A DNA stretch of 41,480 bases from Saksenaea vasiformis B4078 (Eukaryota; Mucoromycota; Mucoromycetes; Mucorales; Saksenaeaceae), in contig JNDT01002077.1 in assembly GCA_000697055.1 (NCBI GenBank), forward strand, positions 1 to 41,480. The letters are read 5' to 3'. Below, in pieces: positions 20,983-35,847 of this stretch (the stretch's first letter is position 1; every line of letters begins with the position of its first letter). Under the pieces are notes generated by a model. That model ran no database searches, was not told where the DNA came from, and saw nothing but the letters and a program-made list of their open reading frames with translations. The position numbers and the translations under genes were made by a program.

Positions 20983-23085
20983 GAAAAGGTCATCATGCGG
21001 ACGCTGAGCTTCAGACAGCGTTTCAAAAATTCAGACAATCAATTCCAGACCTCGATGTCCAGAAATTTCAGTCTCAAGGATACATGACCGTTATTTCTTC
21101 TGCTGCCAGGCAGTACGAGGAGTCAATACGCAATCATGTCACTTCACACTTTGAAGTGAAAACAAAACAATATCTACTGATACGTATGTCAGACGAATCA
21201 GATCAGTCCTACTGGAAGAAAGCTTCAGTTCAAGAACGAAGGGTACTAGCGGCATACATATATGAAGCATCCCGTGGACAGAACGCGCGCTGGCCATCAT
21301 CAATCGTTCGAAACAAAGAAAACGAGAAGTACACTGAGCAATTCGTCGATGAAATCCGAACACACGTAGGCGCATCGAATGTGGATGAGACTCTGCTGAA
21401 CTCTCAGCCCCACCTGTTTATGCCGTGGTTATTTCGCGTGCTACAGCGATTCGAGAAAAAAGTATGCGTAACAGAGCCAGTTACGCAGAAATTTGTGTCA
21501 AATGCATATGTGCATAGAAAGGTCCACGAGGTAAGATCTCAGTGCAAGCCCAGCAACATTCTAATTGAAATAATTTGTAGCTGGTGGAAATTAAAGGACT
21601 ATCCAAAAGACTCCAGACCCGTATCGAAGCCTCTGTGCGACGAGCGATAAGAAACAAGTCTGAACTAATCCTCCCCAAAAAGCTGAAATCACTTCCTGGT
21701 AAGGATTTAACAAGTCTGCAATTGTTTATCGACGAAACGATGAAAGCACTCGAGACAGACACATTTCGGCCTCAAAAATACACTGATCCTAAAGGTTGCA
21801 GAAGAATTACGATACTTCCTATACACAGTTTCCAGATGCGTCACATTTCAATCGATAATCAGGCACTTGGTGCTCTTCGGTTCGAAGCAGGCTTAAGCAA
21901 CAGCCGAACACTTGGAAAGTCCGAATATGTAGCGAACGTGTATTTTGAACTGTTCGACATGTCAAAGATTGGTCACCGTACCATTGATAGTCTTCATACA
22001 GATACGACCATGTTCCGGTAAAATGTGGTGTGGGCTTCTGTATCTGACATATTTGGTAGGAACATTATTCGAACTGATGGGGTGGATGTAGAATTCGTGT
22101 TTAAGAAGTATAAAAAGCCGTTCGATCCAAAACAAAAACTGCTCACCCCGGCTGACATCAAAGACAAAGTCGACGCTGCAGTAATATGGAGGGGGTGGAT
22201 CCTGGGGTTACAATTCTGTTCGTTGCTGCTGATGGTACCGGAGATCCTTCCCACCTTATCCGTACCACTTCCAACAAAGAATACTATTCCCTATGCGGAT
22301 TTGATAGGTCTATGCAAAAGCGACGACAGTATCGCGATAACGACCCAAGCATCACAAAAATAATCAATGAGATTCCGTCGTTGAAGACCGCAGAATTGAA
22401 TGGGTTGGCGAAGAGCATCATGTATATTGTAAAACATTACGATGCGATTACAAATTTTTATAGCCACAATCAAAGGTAGAGATGTCGTCTTACAGTATCA
22501 TTATTAACGTTATTAGGTTTGCCAAATTTAGATTCAAGAACTATATCGGAAAACAGAAAGGGCAAAACGAGATTGCGAAGCGCCTCTTGAGCGGTAGCGA
22601 TAAATACAGTCCGTGTGCAAAGCACGAGCGAAAACAATATGATAAGAAATGAGTTCCGGCTTCTCCTAGCGATAGAGGCAACGAAGAGAAACGAACAATC
22701 ATTATTGCGTACGGGAACGCGAGTTTTCCCGGAAGCATGAAAGGAAAGCTATCAGCTCCGACAAAGGCAATTATCAAACAACTTAAACGAAAAGCATTTC
22801 AGCGAAAGGTATGTGATCAGGGATCTTGGTAGGTCAACGCGGATTGATGGCTATCTATGGATCCCAACCTACATCATGATTGATGAGCATCTTACGTCGC
22901 AGATCTGCTTATGTTGCGGGACATGAGAAACGGAAAACGCAAAAGAACGACCTGACTCACACGGCCAAAGCTCGAGGATACACGCTGTGCTGGCTTGCAC
23001 AAACCAGTCTTGCCCAGTGCGGTATCTGAACCGAGACTGTATGGCTGCGGAAGGTATTTCTGAATATCGCGCAAAACAAAAATAA
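20983..23085 (+). pseudogene. Fanzor (eukaryotic TnpB-like RuvC nuclease), decayed
   Basis: Exons from 20983, with introns 21531-21580, 22018-22059 (branch CTGAC, removes an in-frame TAA) and 22476-22516. Features in order: an alpha-helical N-terminal part; IIRTDGVDVEF; GVDPGVTILFVAADG (RuvC-I Asp, about 22196-22205); RFKNYIGKQKGQNEIAKRLL; IIIAYGNASFPGSMKGK; IDEHLTSQICLCCGT; CTNQSC; and YLNRDCMAAEGI (RuvC-III Asp). The last four form the Zn-finger/RuvC arrangement of Fanzor and TnpB, which are RNA-guided DNA endonucleases. Damage: a one-base loss in the G run at 22191-22195, TGA at 22651-22653, TGA at 22924-22926, and a disordered junction at about 22806-22840. The true 5' end is unresolved; a Cys-rich segment near 20790-20880 may be exon 1. 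A guide RNA would be expected around the 3' end (about 23000-23220). Confidence 0.75.
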
Positions 23086-23224
23086 ACGTCGTCTGATATT
23101 CCACTGCTCTAACGTTCACTGAATGACAAGGACTGAAAGACTTTTGTTATCCCGTCACAGGGGTTGTTTTATCTGTACAGATACAGCTTAGACATTGTAG
23201 TTAATTGAAAATTATATATAGTAT

Positions 23225-23878
23225 TTACAAGCTATCCCACCAATGCCGTTCGTCCCCTATTTTGTACCACGCCAGCATGCCGATGATGATGATCGATAAA
23301 CCGATAGAGAAGAAACTCATGTAGCGGTTCCATCGACCATACATGGCTTTTTCTTGTTCAAAGATCGTTTCAGAGGACAGCAGAGGCGTTGTTGCTGGTG
23401 ATGATTTTAGATCCAGCCAAAATAGTTTAGATGACGTTCGTCCGTTGGCCAACATGGAAGGATGCACCACCAAGACACCTCCACACGTAGTGGAGGATTC
23501 GTTTGCTGGCTCTGGTCGCAGTAAAGCACCTATCCACCAACAAGGGAAAAAAAGAAAGCCAAATAAAAAAAGAACAGATTGTGTATGGAAGACAGGTACA
23601 GAGGCATACATATCGGGAGGTGTTGCGGTTGTATAACAGTAAGGTGTGTTTGTGGTGGAGGCAGTTGTGGTCATGGATGAAATGGTGACGATAGAATGTC
23701 GGAAGTTTGAAGGTGGTGTTGTTGAGTAAGGTTGTTTTATGGGTATGCAAGACCAACGTGTACACGGATGGCGAAAGGCAGTCGACGGTGGTGGATAGGT
23801 GTATGGACGCCAATGGCGTGACGGTGCATCAAGGACGGCATTCTGTGGATAAGAGAAATGAGGTGACGAACCAGTCAT
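23225..23878 (-). CDS. Two-TM membrane protein, unknown function
   Basis: One uninterrupted frame of 217 residues from ATG at 23878. The N-terminal ~95 residues are rich in Pro, Thr and Ser (YTYPPPSTAF, TTTASTTNTP). A hydrophobic segment around residues 102-120 (LFLFGFLFFPCWWIGALL) and a second at 187-206 (FFSIGLSIIIIGMLAWY) are separated by a polar loop. After the second comes a short tail. The FLFFPCWWIGA block next to a tryptophan-rich turn looks conserved, but I cannot name the family. The Fanzor relic ends only about 140 bp beyond its stop codon, tail to tail. An unrecognised upstream exon is possible. Confidence 0.6.
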   Translation of the reverse strand: MTGSSPHFSYPQNAVLDAPSRHWRPYTYPPPSTAFRHPCTRWSCIPIKQPYSTTPPSNFRHSIVTISSMTTTASTTNTPYCYTTATPPDMYASVPVFHTQSVLFLFGFLFFPCWWIGALLRPEPANESSTTCGGVLVVHPSMLANGRTSSKLFWLDLKSSPATTPLLSSETIFEQEKAMYGRWNRYMSFFSIGLSIIIIGMLAWYKIGDERHWWDSL

Positions 23879-23893
23879 CAAGAAAAAAAAAGA

Positions 23894-23923
<30 letters not shown>
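23894..23923. repeat. (AAT)n microsatellite
   Basis: About nine to ten AAT/ATA units just upstream of the membrane protein gene, preceded by an A-rich run. Confidence 0.95.
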
Positions 23924-23924
<1 letters not shown>

Positions 23925-24119
23925 GAGAGAAAGAAGGAAAAGTAACAAGGCAGTGACGGATGTTAGAGTTGAACATGACAGTTCGTTCTAATTTGTCCAT
24001 TGAGGGCAAAGTTCAGGAGAAAGAAGTGATAGTACAAAATGTAATGAAATGAAAAAGAATGTGTATAGAGAAAAACCTCCCTTCAATTAATATATATAAA
24101 ACAGAGATGTTAACTATTG

Positions 24120-25649
24120 TTATTGTTGCTGTTGTTGTTCTTGTTGTTGCTGTGTTTCATCAATTACTTGACCTTCAACATCTAAAAACCCATACTCTGA
24201 ACAGATCTGAACTACTGTTTCCGCATCCTCCGTCTTCATTTTTTCCAGCACCTTGTTGATCTTATTAATATCTGCCGTTTCCAATGCCAACCGGAAATTC
24301 TCTGGAAGTGCTTCATAGATCTGATACGCCGCTTTTTGATCTTCTTGATTTGGATCAGGTATACGTACGGTCAATTGGGATCCATCATTCATAGCTTGCA
24401 GTTGAATTGCCTCCATCTCTTGTTCGTTCCCTCTTTCCTGTGCAATTTGAGCGCATCGTGTTTGAATACGTTTGTACGTGTTATCTACATCATTGAAAAA
24501 CATATTGCGTGCTTGACCATTGGTTGCATTCATTCTAATCATCGTCAACGTTCAGTTACATGAGTCTGCAACGCGCTTCCCATATTTTCCTTACCGTGCA
24601 AAGAACAAAGTGATGCCATCCTTGCCAAGTTGACGACAGTATTGCAGAGTAAGCGACTGAATGACACAGTTTCTCGCATATTCTTCACGACCTTTGAGCT
24701 GAGCAGTGAAAGCTTCAGCCAAGATCTGATCGCTTGCTTTTTCTGTTGCAATCTCAGGATGTTGGCTAATGTACTTGTAGCTTGGTTCAAAGCCTTTCAG
24801 CTTGGAAAATGCCTCTGCTTCGGGCGACATATCCAAGTCTTCATCGTCTTCATCATCTGCATCCTCAGCTGCAGAGGCTGATGCCTCAAGCGACTGGTAT
24901 GTCTCAGTTGCTCATTCTGCACACGTTCATTCATTCATGAACTCACCAAATCCTTCATCTTCACCTCTGGATTCAAGGTCTCAATAACCTTTTGTGTCGT
25001 CTTTTTCTTTGCGGGTGGTGGTGGGGCAGGGGTAGTTGCCTTGTTCATGATCTAAGGGCAGAGAGTAGTGTCAATGGCACAAATCCTTTTCGGTAAGTAA
25101 ATCCCCTACCGTTCGGTTATGTGTTTCTTTAAACATATTTTCGCTAGTCAATTTCCTGCCGGCTTCTTTAACTAGTTTTTCCAATTCTTTCTTTGTCTCA
25201 TTCACAGTTTTCTCCATTCCATCAATGGTCGTTTGCAATCTTTCCGACAGACCTTGCTTCACTTTTTCGGGAGGCGACTGTTTAAGTTCTGTTTCAACTT
25301 GCAGCTTAGCACCGTCAAAGACCTTGCCAAGAGTCATTCCTCCAGGGATGGGCGTGTCCAGTTCCTTTGCGGCTTCTTGACGTTGCTTGGCAATCTCATT
25401 GAGGAACTTCTGGATGCCGTCTTCATCTTTTAAAGTGTTCTGAAGCGTCTTCATTTTATTTAACATAGCTTCCTGTTGAGGAATGGCATTTTCAAGGAAG
25501 TTTATTTTCTCTTGACGTTCAGCGCGTTCTTGATGAATGGCTTGTTGCTTCCATCGAATCATGGATCGCTTGTCCACATTTGGATGAACTTCGATATCTG
25601 AGTCGTCTGACAACTCAAGATTATCCCACTTGCTATAGTCGAGAGGCAT
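24120..25649 (-). CDS. CDC37: Hsp90 co-chaperone Cdc37
   Basis: Four exons: 25649-25110, 25051-24947, 24893-24595 and 24534-24120, with introns of 58, 53 and 60 bp. They give 452 residues, the usual size. It delivers client protein kinases to Hsp90 in the cytosol. The N-terminus MPLDYSKWDNLELSDDSDIE is the signature of the family, with the serine before the acidic run matching the CK2 phosphorylation site. It is followed by HPNVDKRSMIRWKQQ and a long coiled coil. The middle holds FSKLKGFEPSYKYI and the Hsp90-binding block QYCRQLGKDGITLFFAR. The C-terminus has helical repeats and ends in a glutamine-rich tail coded by CAA repeats. ATG was placed at 25649 because it begins the conserved motif. 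Neighbouring genes are unrelated housekeeping genes. Confidence 0.96.
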
Positions 25650-28793
<3,144 letters not shown>

Positions 28794-29873
28794 ACTAATC
28801 ACATTGCGCAACTTACTATGAATAAATCAAAAGATTTGAATATTATTTATTATTATCAAGCTTTTTGTGTATTGTACACCAACCTTACGTCGATTCGCCC
28901 AAAGTAAACAAAAAATTCAGCGTGCATGCATATTTCACTTTCCACCTACGTGACCATCTTTAATGACTTTGTTGTCGACCGTAACTCATCCTCATTTCAA
29001 TAACCTCATCAGAAAGCCTACATCTTGGCGAATAACCCTATTATTTCTCTATTCACCCATTGCACCACTAAAAAATGACATGCAGCACATAAATAGAAAG
29101 GGACCTCCGAGTAGATTGAGACTGAGACTACCTTGACATACCACATGGAACAAAATGCTGCTAGGTAACCTTTTGGCTGAAAATTCTGCATAGAGTCTAA
29201 CCAGAAACTTCCGTGCCCTGAGACCCCTTCCAGGGAATGCTGTGGACATTCACTAACTTGACATATTGGAACGGACTTGCCTTTTTCCGCCGTCGATAGT
29301 AGCACAAACATGACTTCATCCTTTTGAATCCCAATTCCTTTCATTGTCCTTCTCGCACACGCAGATCTGCTGATAACACGCGCTCAAACCGCTGTTTGGC
29401 AATAATCCAGTATTTTCAGACATACCCCGAGATCTTCATCCGACTTCCTGTTTCTACTTTTTTTCAGTGGTTCCGCTCAATATATACAAAAAAGCAAGCA
29501 AAGCCTTTGTTGTCGGTCTAAAATCTAAGAAAAAGGAAATCAATTAACAGGTAATAAAGCCGCTGACGGATAATCGCAAATGAGTACGGATGTGGGGTGA
29601 TTCAAGGATCAGATAGAACGATCGGATAGAATGGCTAGTCTTACACTGTAGCATCCAAGTACCGAAGTGAAAGTAGTAAAGGGCCCTTTCTATTTTCAAA
29701 AATCAAACAGTTTAAGAAGAAAACCAAGAGTAACCAGCTAGCACCGCTTTGGCAATCAAAAGCAGAAGCAAGCCCCAGTTTATCTCGTTTGCGGAGAGCC
29801 AAAAGGCAATCACTGAAAGCTTGGCTTTTTTTTCTTTTTCTTTTCTCTTCTTTCTTCTCTTCATAGCAACGCA
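28794..29873. other. Intergenic, 1.1 kb
   Basis: The H4 3' flank contains AATAAA near 28821. The stretch 29018-29344 is open on the minus strand for 108 codons but shows no recognisable domain. The last ~60 bp before 29874 is pyrimidine-rich, a common fungal leader. Nothing else was recognised. Confidence 0.4.
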
Positions 29874-31321
29874 ATGGATTACCAACGTCGTATAAACGAT
29901 CTTTTAGAACTGTGTCAGAATACATGGGTGGAATTGCAAAAGCGCGACAAAAACCAGAAACAACCTAGCCCTATGAATGCAGCCGCTGCTGCTGCTGCTG
30001 CTCGTGGTTTACATGACGGGATCAAAAAACTGGTGCAGCTGCAGGATGCTTTAGATGAAAATGAGGCTGCCGCCGAGAATCCCGAATGGCAACAGCAGAC
30101 GGATGCTGTTATGGAAGATGTTCGAAAGAGACTTCAAGAGGCTTTGGGTGGTACGCGAATAATAAGCATGAAGCATACCGTGACACCAACCGCAAATTTA
30201 TTATATATCAATTATTAGCTGACGCTCCTCCTTCTTCACCTCAAGGTCAAAGTGACACTGCATGTTTTATCAAACCAATTCCTTTTTCCACCCAATCTAC
30301 CCCGATTCCATCTACCCCACAAAAACCGTCGTTCTCCATACTGGACACCGCTATCCCAGAAGAAGAAGACGATGAAGAAAATGAACCACCCGCCGGATCC
30401 TCCTCTTGTGATGCAACAGCAAGAGAGCTTCGACCGATTTCCATCCGTACTGATCCGCCTCCTCGTTCTGATCTACCGTTAACCCATTTGACAAGAACGA
30501 CAAACAACGTTAATGTACACTCTTTATCCTCCACCTTTATCGATCCACCCGTCCGAAATGAGAGTGACACATCAGCAGAATCACTTTCGTTTGGTAGACG
30601 ACCTATGACTGTAAGCTAAACCGTAAAAGCCAAAAAAAAATGACTGATAAAGGGATTGCTGTTACTAGAGCGATGATGATGTCTTGACTGAAAAAAGATC
30701 CCGTCTGCTAAGTCCATTTCTCAGGACGCTTAGATCATCGCGATCCACACCCTTGCCAGCTCCTCCCCCAGCACATATTAATTTCTATACAGATGAAGAG
30801 AGTAAAAGCGAAATTTTTGCATCAGATGCCATTGTAGATCATCCATTACGGATTGGCCTCGGGTAAAGCCTCCATTTTTAAGGAATGAGATCAACTGACA
30901 GACTAATGATTGCACCTCCAGATACGGCAGTTACATATGTTATAGCTGCACCATACTAAGTAATAAGGTAAATGCAATGACGCGCTGCATTCCTCATGCT
31001 GAACAAGTGTTTCTTTTTTTTTTCCGTAGGGTGCACCCATCACTGTTCGAAAGCGTTATTCAGACTTTGTGGATTTGAAAGACGAGTTAATTAAACGATA
31101 CCCACGATTAAAAAGCAGCTTGCCCAAATTGCCACCAAAGCGGGTTGTTGGTGAGATTTCAGAAAAGAAAGAATGAACCTGTACTGACTACTCGTTTAGG
31201 CAAGTTCACACCTGCTTTCGTAGAGCACAGGCGTCGTGATCTCGAATACTTTTTTAAGTACGTCGTCCTACACCCCACGCTGGGCACAAGCTCTGTAGTT
31301 AAGCATTGGATTACCCAGTAG
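29874..31321 (+). CDS. PX-domain phosphoinositide-binding protein (Ypt35-like)
   Basis: Six exons: 29874-30150, 30219-30610, 30669-30862, 30922-30967, 31030-31150 and 31200-31321. All GT-AG phases agree, giving 383 residues. The N-terminus (MDYQRRINDLLELCQNTWVE) is helical, with a short Ala run. The middle is low-complexity, acidic and Ser/Pro-rich. The C-terminal ~95 residues form a PX domain: GSYICYSCTIL, VRKRYSDFVDLKDEL, LPKLPPKRVVGKFTPAFVEHRRRDLEYFF and HPTLGTSSVVKHWI. RRYSDF-type and PPK motifs bind PI3P on endosomes and vacuoles. A C-terminal PX after a disordered region is the layout of yeast Ypt35, but other sorting-nexin-like proteins share it, so only the domain is certain. Confidence 0.85.
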
Positions 31322-31907
31322 TTTTGCTTTGCTTTATGTAAATTGCCGTTGTAAATTTTTTTTATATCTTCGAACATTTATCGTATACACTATTACAATA
31401 GGCGTTTGCCTATGAAACCTATAGAATCATCTATCTATTTATCGTCAAATAACAATTACCTTGAAAATAATACATAGGGAAAAGGTACGCAAGTCCATGT
31501 ATCATGAGCCCACTATACGTAGCGTGTACTTTCCATACAAATGTGGACTGGCCGCTATAGGATAGTTTGTGATAGATTGAAGGAGGAAATAAATCAACCA
31601 TCCGATAGTGCGGATGATCCATTTACTTCTACCCGGTACCGGCAATACTTGGTTTTGTCCTGGTTAGAATACGACAGCGCATCACCATAGCCTTTCGAGT
31701 TTTTGTGGATGCCAAAAGTTGAAACGATAGTTTCGGTTAAAAAAAAAGTTGGCAGCACAAAGTGGTCAATGCAGGACCCAAGACGCTTAAGGAGAGCGGC
31801 TCGAAAAAAGCCGGACTGTATCCGGAACGCAGTCGCCGAGATTTGCTGTATTGAGGTACCACACCCAATTTTTGTATTGAGTTGCTCTGTTGTCGCCCAA
31901 AAAATCG
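31322..31907. other. Intergenic
   Basis: 3' flank of the PX gene and promoter of the next gene. A 72-codon ORF (31703-31921) overlaps the next start and has no features of a gene. No motif was recognised. Confidence 0.4.
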
Positions 31908-34900
31908 ATGTCTGTAGATAGCAGTTGGCGAGACTTGGGTTCTAGTAACTCTTCAAGCAATGATGACAATCGCATTGGTAGTAGCGCTGAGATAGTGAGC
32001 ACTTCAAATGACCCTCATCAAGACCAAGTGGAACCTTCAGGGAGAGCATCTCTGAATTTTACTCGGTTTGACGCGATGGCGCACAATTATAACTCGGATG
32101 AAGATGAAGCTGGCAAAGTTTCTATTACACTTACCACAGAAAACGCTCAAGTGGAAGATCTGTTGATAGGTCAGAAGACGGTAGCACAATCCACAAAGGC
32201 AAAGAACGGTCCTGTCGGTGGAGATACAGGAACGCTATGTACCGGAGCGGATCATAAAAATGGGAACAATGACATCCATGCAAGTGATCATAATGAACCA
32301 AATAGTGACGATTGTGATAAATCGATCCATAAAAAATATGACGCTCCCGGACCTCATTCCTCTCGATCTCTAACCACACTGTCCACGGCTATGATGGAAG
32401 GCGAACCTCTTTCTCGCTCCCAGTCCACAAAAACCCATTCTGAAGGCCGAATACCTTTTCCCAACCGACATTACAAACGCCCACGCTCTCCAGCATCGGC
32501 CATGTTGTCAGACGGCAGCCCAGGACAAGCGACGGATATCGTCATGGCGGAAGCCCAGCAGCAATTCGCTTATGCGCAGGGGCCATCCACCGCAGACAAA
32601 TACGCACGTTGGGCGGCAACCCCAGGTTCATCCATTGCATTCTTTGCCAATCGCACCGATACAGCTTCTGTGGAAGAAGGTGGCAATAACATAATACAAG
32701 GCAAGTCTATCCGTAGGATCCTTTTTGTATGGCTGTTAATACATCTTGTCATCATCATCAGAGGCTCTCAACAAAAAGGCACATGAAGATGAAGAGCTAA
32801 GGAAACAGCGAAGGCAACAACGACAATCTCCCGCATCTTACCCCTCATTATCTCGTCACGAACCAGAATCTTCGCACAGTTCAACAGGGATGGCGGAAGA
32901 AAAGATCGCAGAGTCCCCCGAGAAGATATCGGATGAGAACAATGCACATAACAACAACAGCTATTTATTACATAAGGATAAAGGAGGAGAAGCCTACGAT
33001 CGAGCAACTCAGACTACCCTTTTACAAAAAGAGATAGAAGAAGAAGAGGACGAGGACGAGGACGAGGAAGAAAAAGAAAAAGGAAAAGAATGGCGACGCA
33101 GACGAAAAGGAAAACAAAAAATGAGTGATGAGGAACCTTTGAACGAACAGGATGCTTTACCAGGAGATATATTTTTCTTCGAAAGCTGTGTCGATCCACG
33201 ACACGCGCTTCTTTTGTTGCAAGCTCATCTTTGCAGTATTAGACCTGCCTATCAATGGAGCACGCTTCGTACACTGGATCTGAGTTGTCAGAATCTCATC
33301 AGCATCCATCAACTTGAACGGATCGTACCATGCCTTGAAAGCCTCGACGTGTAACTGACAAACCCCGTTTATAACAAGAAAATAACGAGAAGATCTAGGT
33401 CAAACAACGCCATTCGCTCGATATCTGGACTACCGCCATCGCTTCGTGTTGTCAAAGCGAAAACAAACAAGTAAGCAAAAATAAGAGGGACATGCATCCA
33501 TTGAATTCATCCATCATTTTCAGACTGACCGACGTCGATGCCTTCAAAAATCTTTGCAATCTGCAGCACCTGGACGTATGCAACAATGCTATTAACAGTT
33601 TTGAAGGTAGATCATGCTAGTAGCTTGTGCTCAACCCCCGCTAACGAGTTAGATATCGGGGCGCTTTGCCACTTGAGGACGTTGCATGCAGAAAATAATA
33701 AGCTTGTGTCGTGTGTGCCGTTCCAGAAATTGCATGGATTAATGACGCTCAACCTCCGTGAAAATATGATTAAGCGATTACGGTTTGATGACGATACGAT
33801 TCTGTGAGTGACTGATTGAAAAGCTGCGTTGTTTCCTCATGATCTGTGACATAGAGATCAATTGGAATCGCTTGATATATCGTACAATCGCATCCAACAT
33901 GTGGATTCGATCAAGATGCTGAAGGGTCTGCGAATACTCAACCTCGGTTTGTTTTACATGCAAAGTGAAATAACATTGTCTTCTAAGGCTGGTAGATAGA
34001 TCATAATGACATTCGATGGATCCATTGGGATGAACCTCTTGAAAAACTCAAAGTCCTGAGGTTAAGCTATAACCGGCTGCGCGCCTTTGATGTCTCCCTC
34101 TTTCCAGATCTCAGGACACTCTACTTGGATGACAACCAGATCGTACGCATCATTGGCTTGCACTGCTTAACAAGATTGGACAGCTTCTCGTTGCGCGACC
34201 AAGGGGGCCAAAAGATGTAGGTGATAATCAAGTTATCCATTGGAGACATAACCGAATGCTATTATTAGTGATATAAGTATGCCGTGTCTTCGTGGTTCAA
34301 GGAAGCTATATCTTTCAGGTTTTTATTCAGAATGCTGTCAGTCAGGGCTTATTTGTTCTTAGGGAATCCTCTGAAACATCTGAACAATTTCCTTGATTAT
34401 TTCGCACTGGAATACCTCGAGCTCTGTTCAGTACAATTGGAAGAGCTGCCTCATGGGTTTTCCCGCCAGGTCCCAAATCTCGGTGTCTTGTATTTGAGTC
34501 ATAACTATCTCAAGAGCATAAGCAGGCTGAAGAAACTCCGCCATCTACAGAAACTGGTCGTTATCGATAACCGGGTCAAGAGTCTAAGCGAGACGATCGA
34601 GACCGTACGATCCATGAACCGACTACGTTACCTGGATCTAAGGTAAAGCTAGACGCAATCTCGTTGTAGGACTCAAAAAGAGAGGATCTAGGCAAAATCC
34701 CATCTCCAATAAGCTCTATCCACCGTTTTCACCTCATAGTACGCCGCACACTGGCGCTCGTATATCACATTACCTTGCACATGAACACGACCCTCGCTGG
34801 ACAGCACGAGACGCGGAGTTTCGCCAGAAAGATCTTCCACCTCATTGGGAAGAACGACGGGCGTTTTATCGCGCATTATTCTTGAGGAGTTGTCCTAATC

Positions 34901-35004
34901 TTATTACTTTGGATGGAACTCCCATCAGTAACCAAGAACAAGAAAGCTTTGAAGAAATTACTGCAAAATTTTGCAGAAAATACCAAAACAATTGTAGTTT
35001 GTAG
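31908..35004 (+). CDS. Leucine-rich-repeat protein, Nud1/Cdc11-like scaffold
   Basis: Ten exons: 31908-32700, 32762-33350, 33399-33470, 33524-33606, 33653-33803, 33855-33946, 34000-34216, 34269-34318, 34363-34642 and 34692-35004. All phases fit, giving 879 residues. Intron 1 (32701-32761) uses a GC donor (AAG|GCAAGT). The first ~420 residues are disordered, with Ser-rich and acidic stretches (EEEEDEDEDEEE). From about residue 435 there are at least ten LRRs (LRTLDLSCQNLISI, LQHLDVCNNAINSF, LESLDISYNRIQHV, LEYLELCSVQLEEL). The LRR cap is YRALFLRSCPNLITLDG, with YLDLRQNPISNKLY before it. This layout matches the spindle-pole/centrosome scaffold of the mitotic-exit/septation network (Nud1, Cdc11, centriolin). 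The assignment rests on architecture and the LDG cap; other LRR proteins share it. ATG 31908 was chosen as the first in frame. Confidence 0.75.
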
Positions 35005-35847
35005 TTTTAAAAATCATATGACCTTTTGCATTGAGCAAGATATGTCTTCTAAATAGTGTAGCATGATGATAAGTACGTATCCGCTAGGATGGTTTCAGCA
35101 AGACTGATGCTGGAACCAAGTCAGTAGTATGCGTTCGACCCAAACACGGGAAGCGGAGCGTAGTCGCAGTCAAGAAACAGATCAATATGGGGATGACGTA
35201 CCGTCTTCTTTCTTTTGTTATATATATACCGATATATATGTGTTGGGAAGTTTACAAGCACCTCCTATGGATAAGATGCCTTCATTTTAGCAGCAAGATC
35301 GAAGTCGCTCTTCGGCACAACGCCGAAAGCATTTTGTGTACAGCTCGTGCGACGCCTACTACTACTACTACAACTACAAGCGCTAATAGGAAGAATACCG
35401 TCTTTTAAAACGATGCTGTTTTCCATTCCGTCATGCTACAGTTCTAATTATCTAACAACCGGGAAACCAGCCTCTACTAAGAGAGGAGGGACAAAATTTA
35501 ACCTGGACCCTGCATCCGGTCAAACCTGTCCTACCAACACCATGCAAATGAACAGTCTCGGTGTAACCTATCCACAAGTTCAGGAGGATCAAAGAAGCAA
35601 ATCTGCAGGAGAATATTATCATAAGATTTGCAAACACAGAGAAATCCCAGTTTATTTATTTCTCACATGCACAACCACTTACTTTCATTATTCAGTGGAT
35701 AAGGTACCAAGTGAACCTGTATGGTGGTAACAAATCGGAGTAACACGTAGCCTAGTTGTGCAACGGCCCTAGAGAATAACACATTCATTCTTTTTCTTCC
35801 TCTTTTCTTACTTTTCTTTTTTTTCCTTTTTCCTTTTTGTTTTTCCC
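35005..35847. other. Intergenic, promoter of the P450 gene
   Basis: Contains TATATATATACC near 35220, a (CTA)n run at about 35354-35375, and a long T/C-rich leader (35786-35845) directly before the P450 start. A 127-codon ORF (35347-35730) shows no domain and partly derives from the CTA run. Confidence 0.4.

Noticed and set aside
22018..22059. Nonsense codon TAA in the Fanzor gene at 22019
   Set aside because: A 42-bp intron with GTAAAA donor, CTGAC branch and TAG acceptor removes it and joins FR to NIIRTDG in frame.
31261..31302. Extra intron at GTACGTCG in the last PX exon
   Set aside because: Reading through gives YVVLHPTLGTSSVVKHWI, the expected end of a PX domain.
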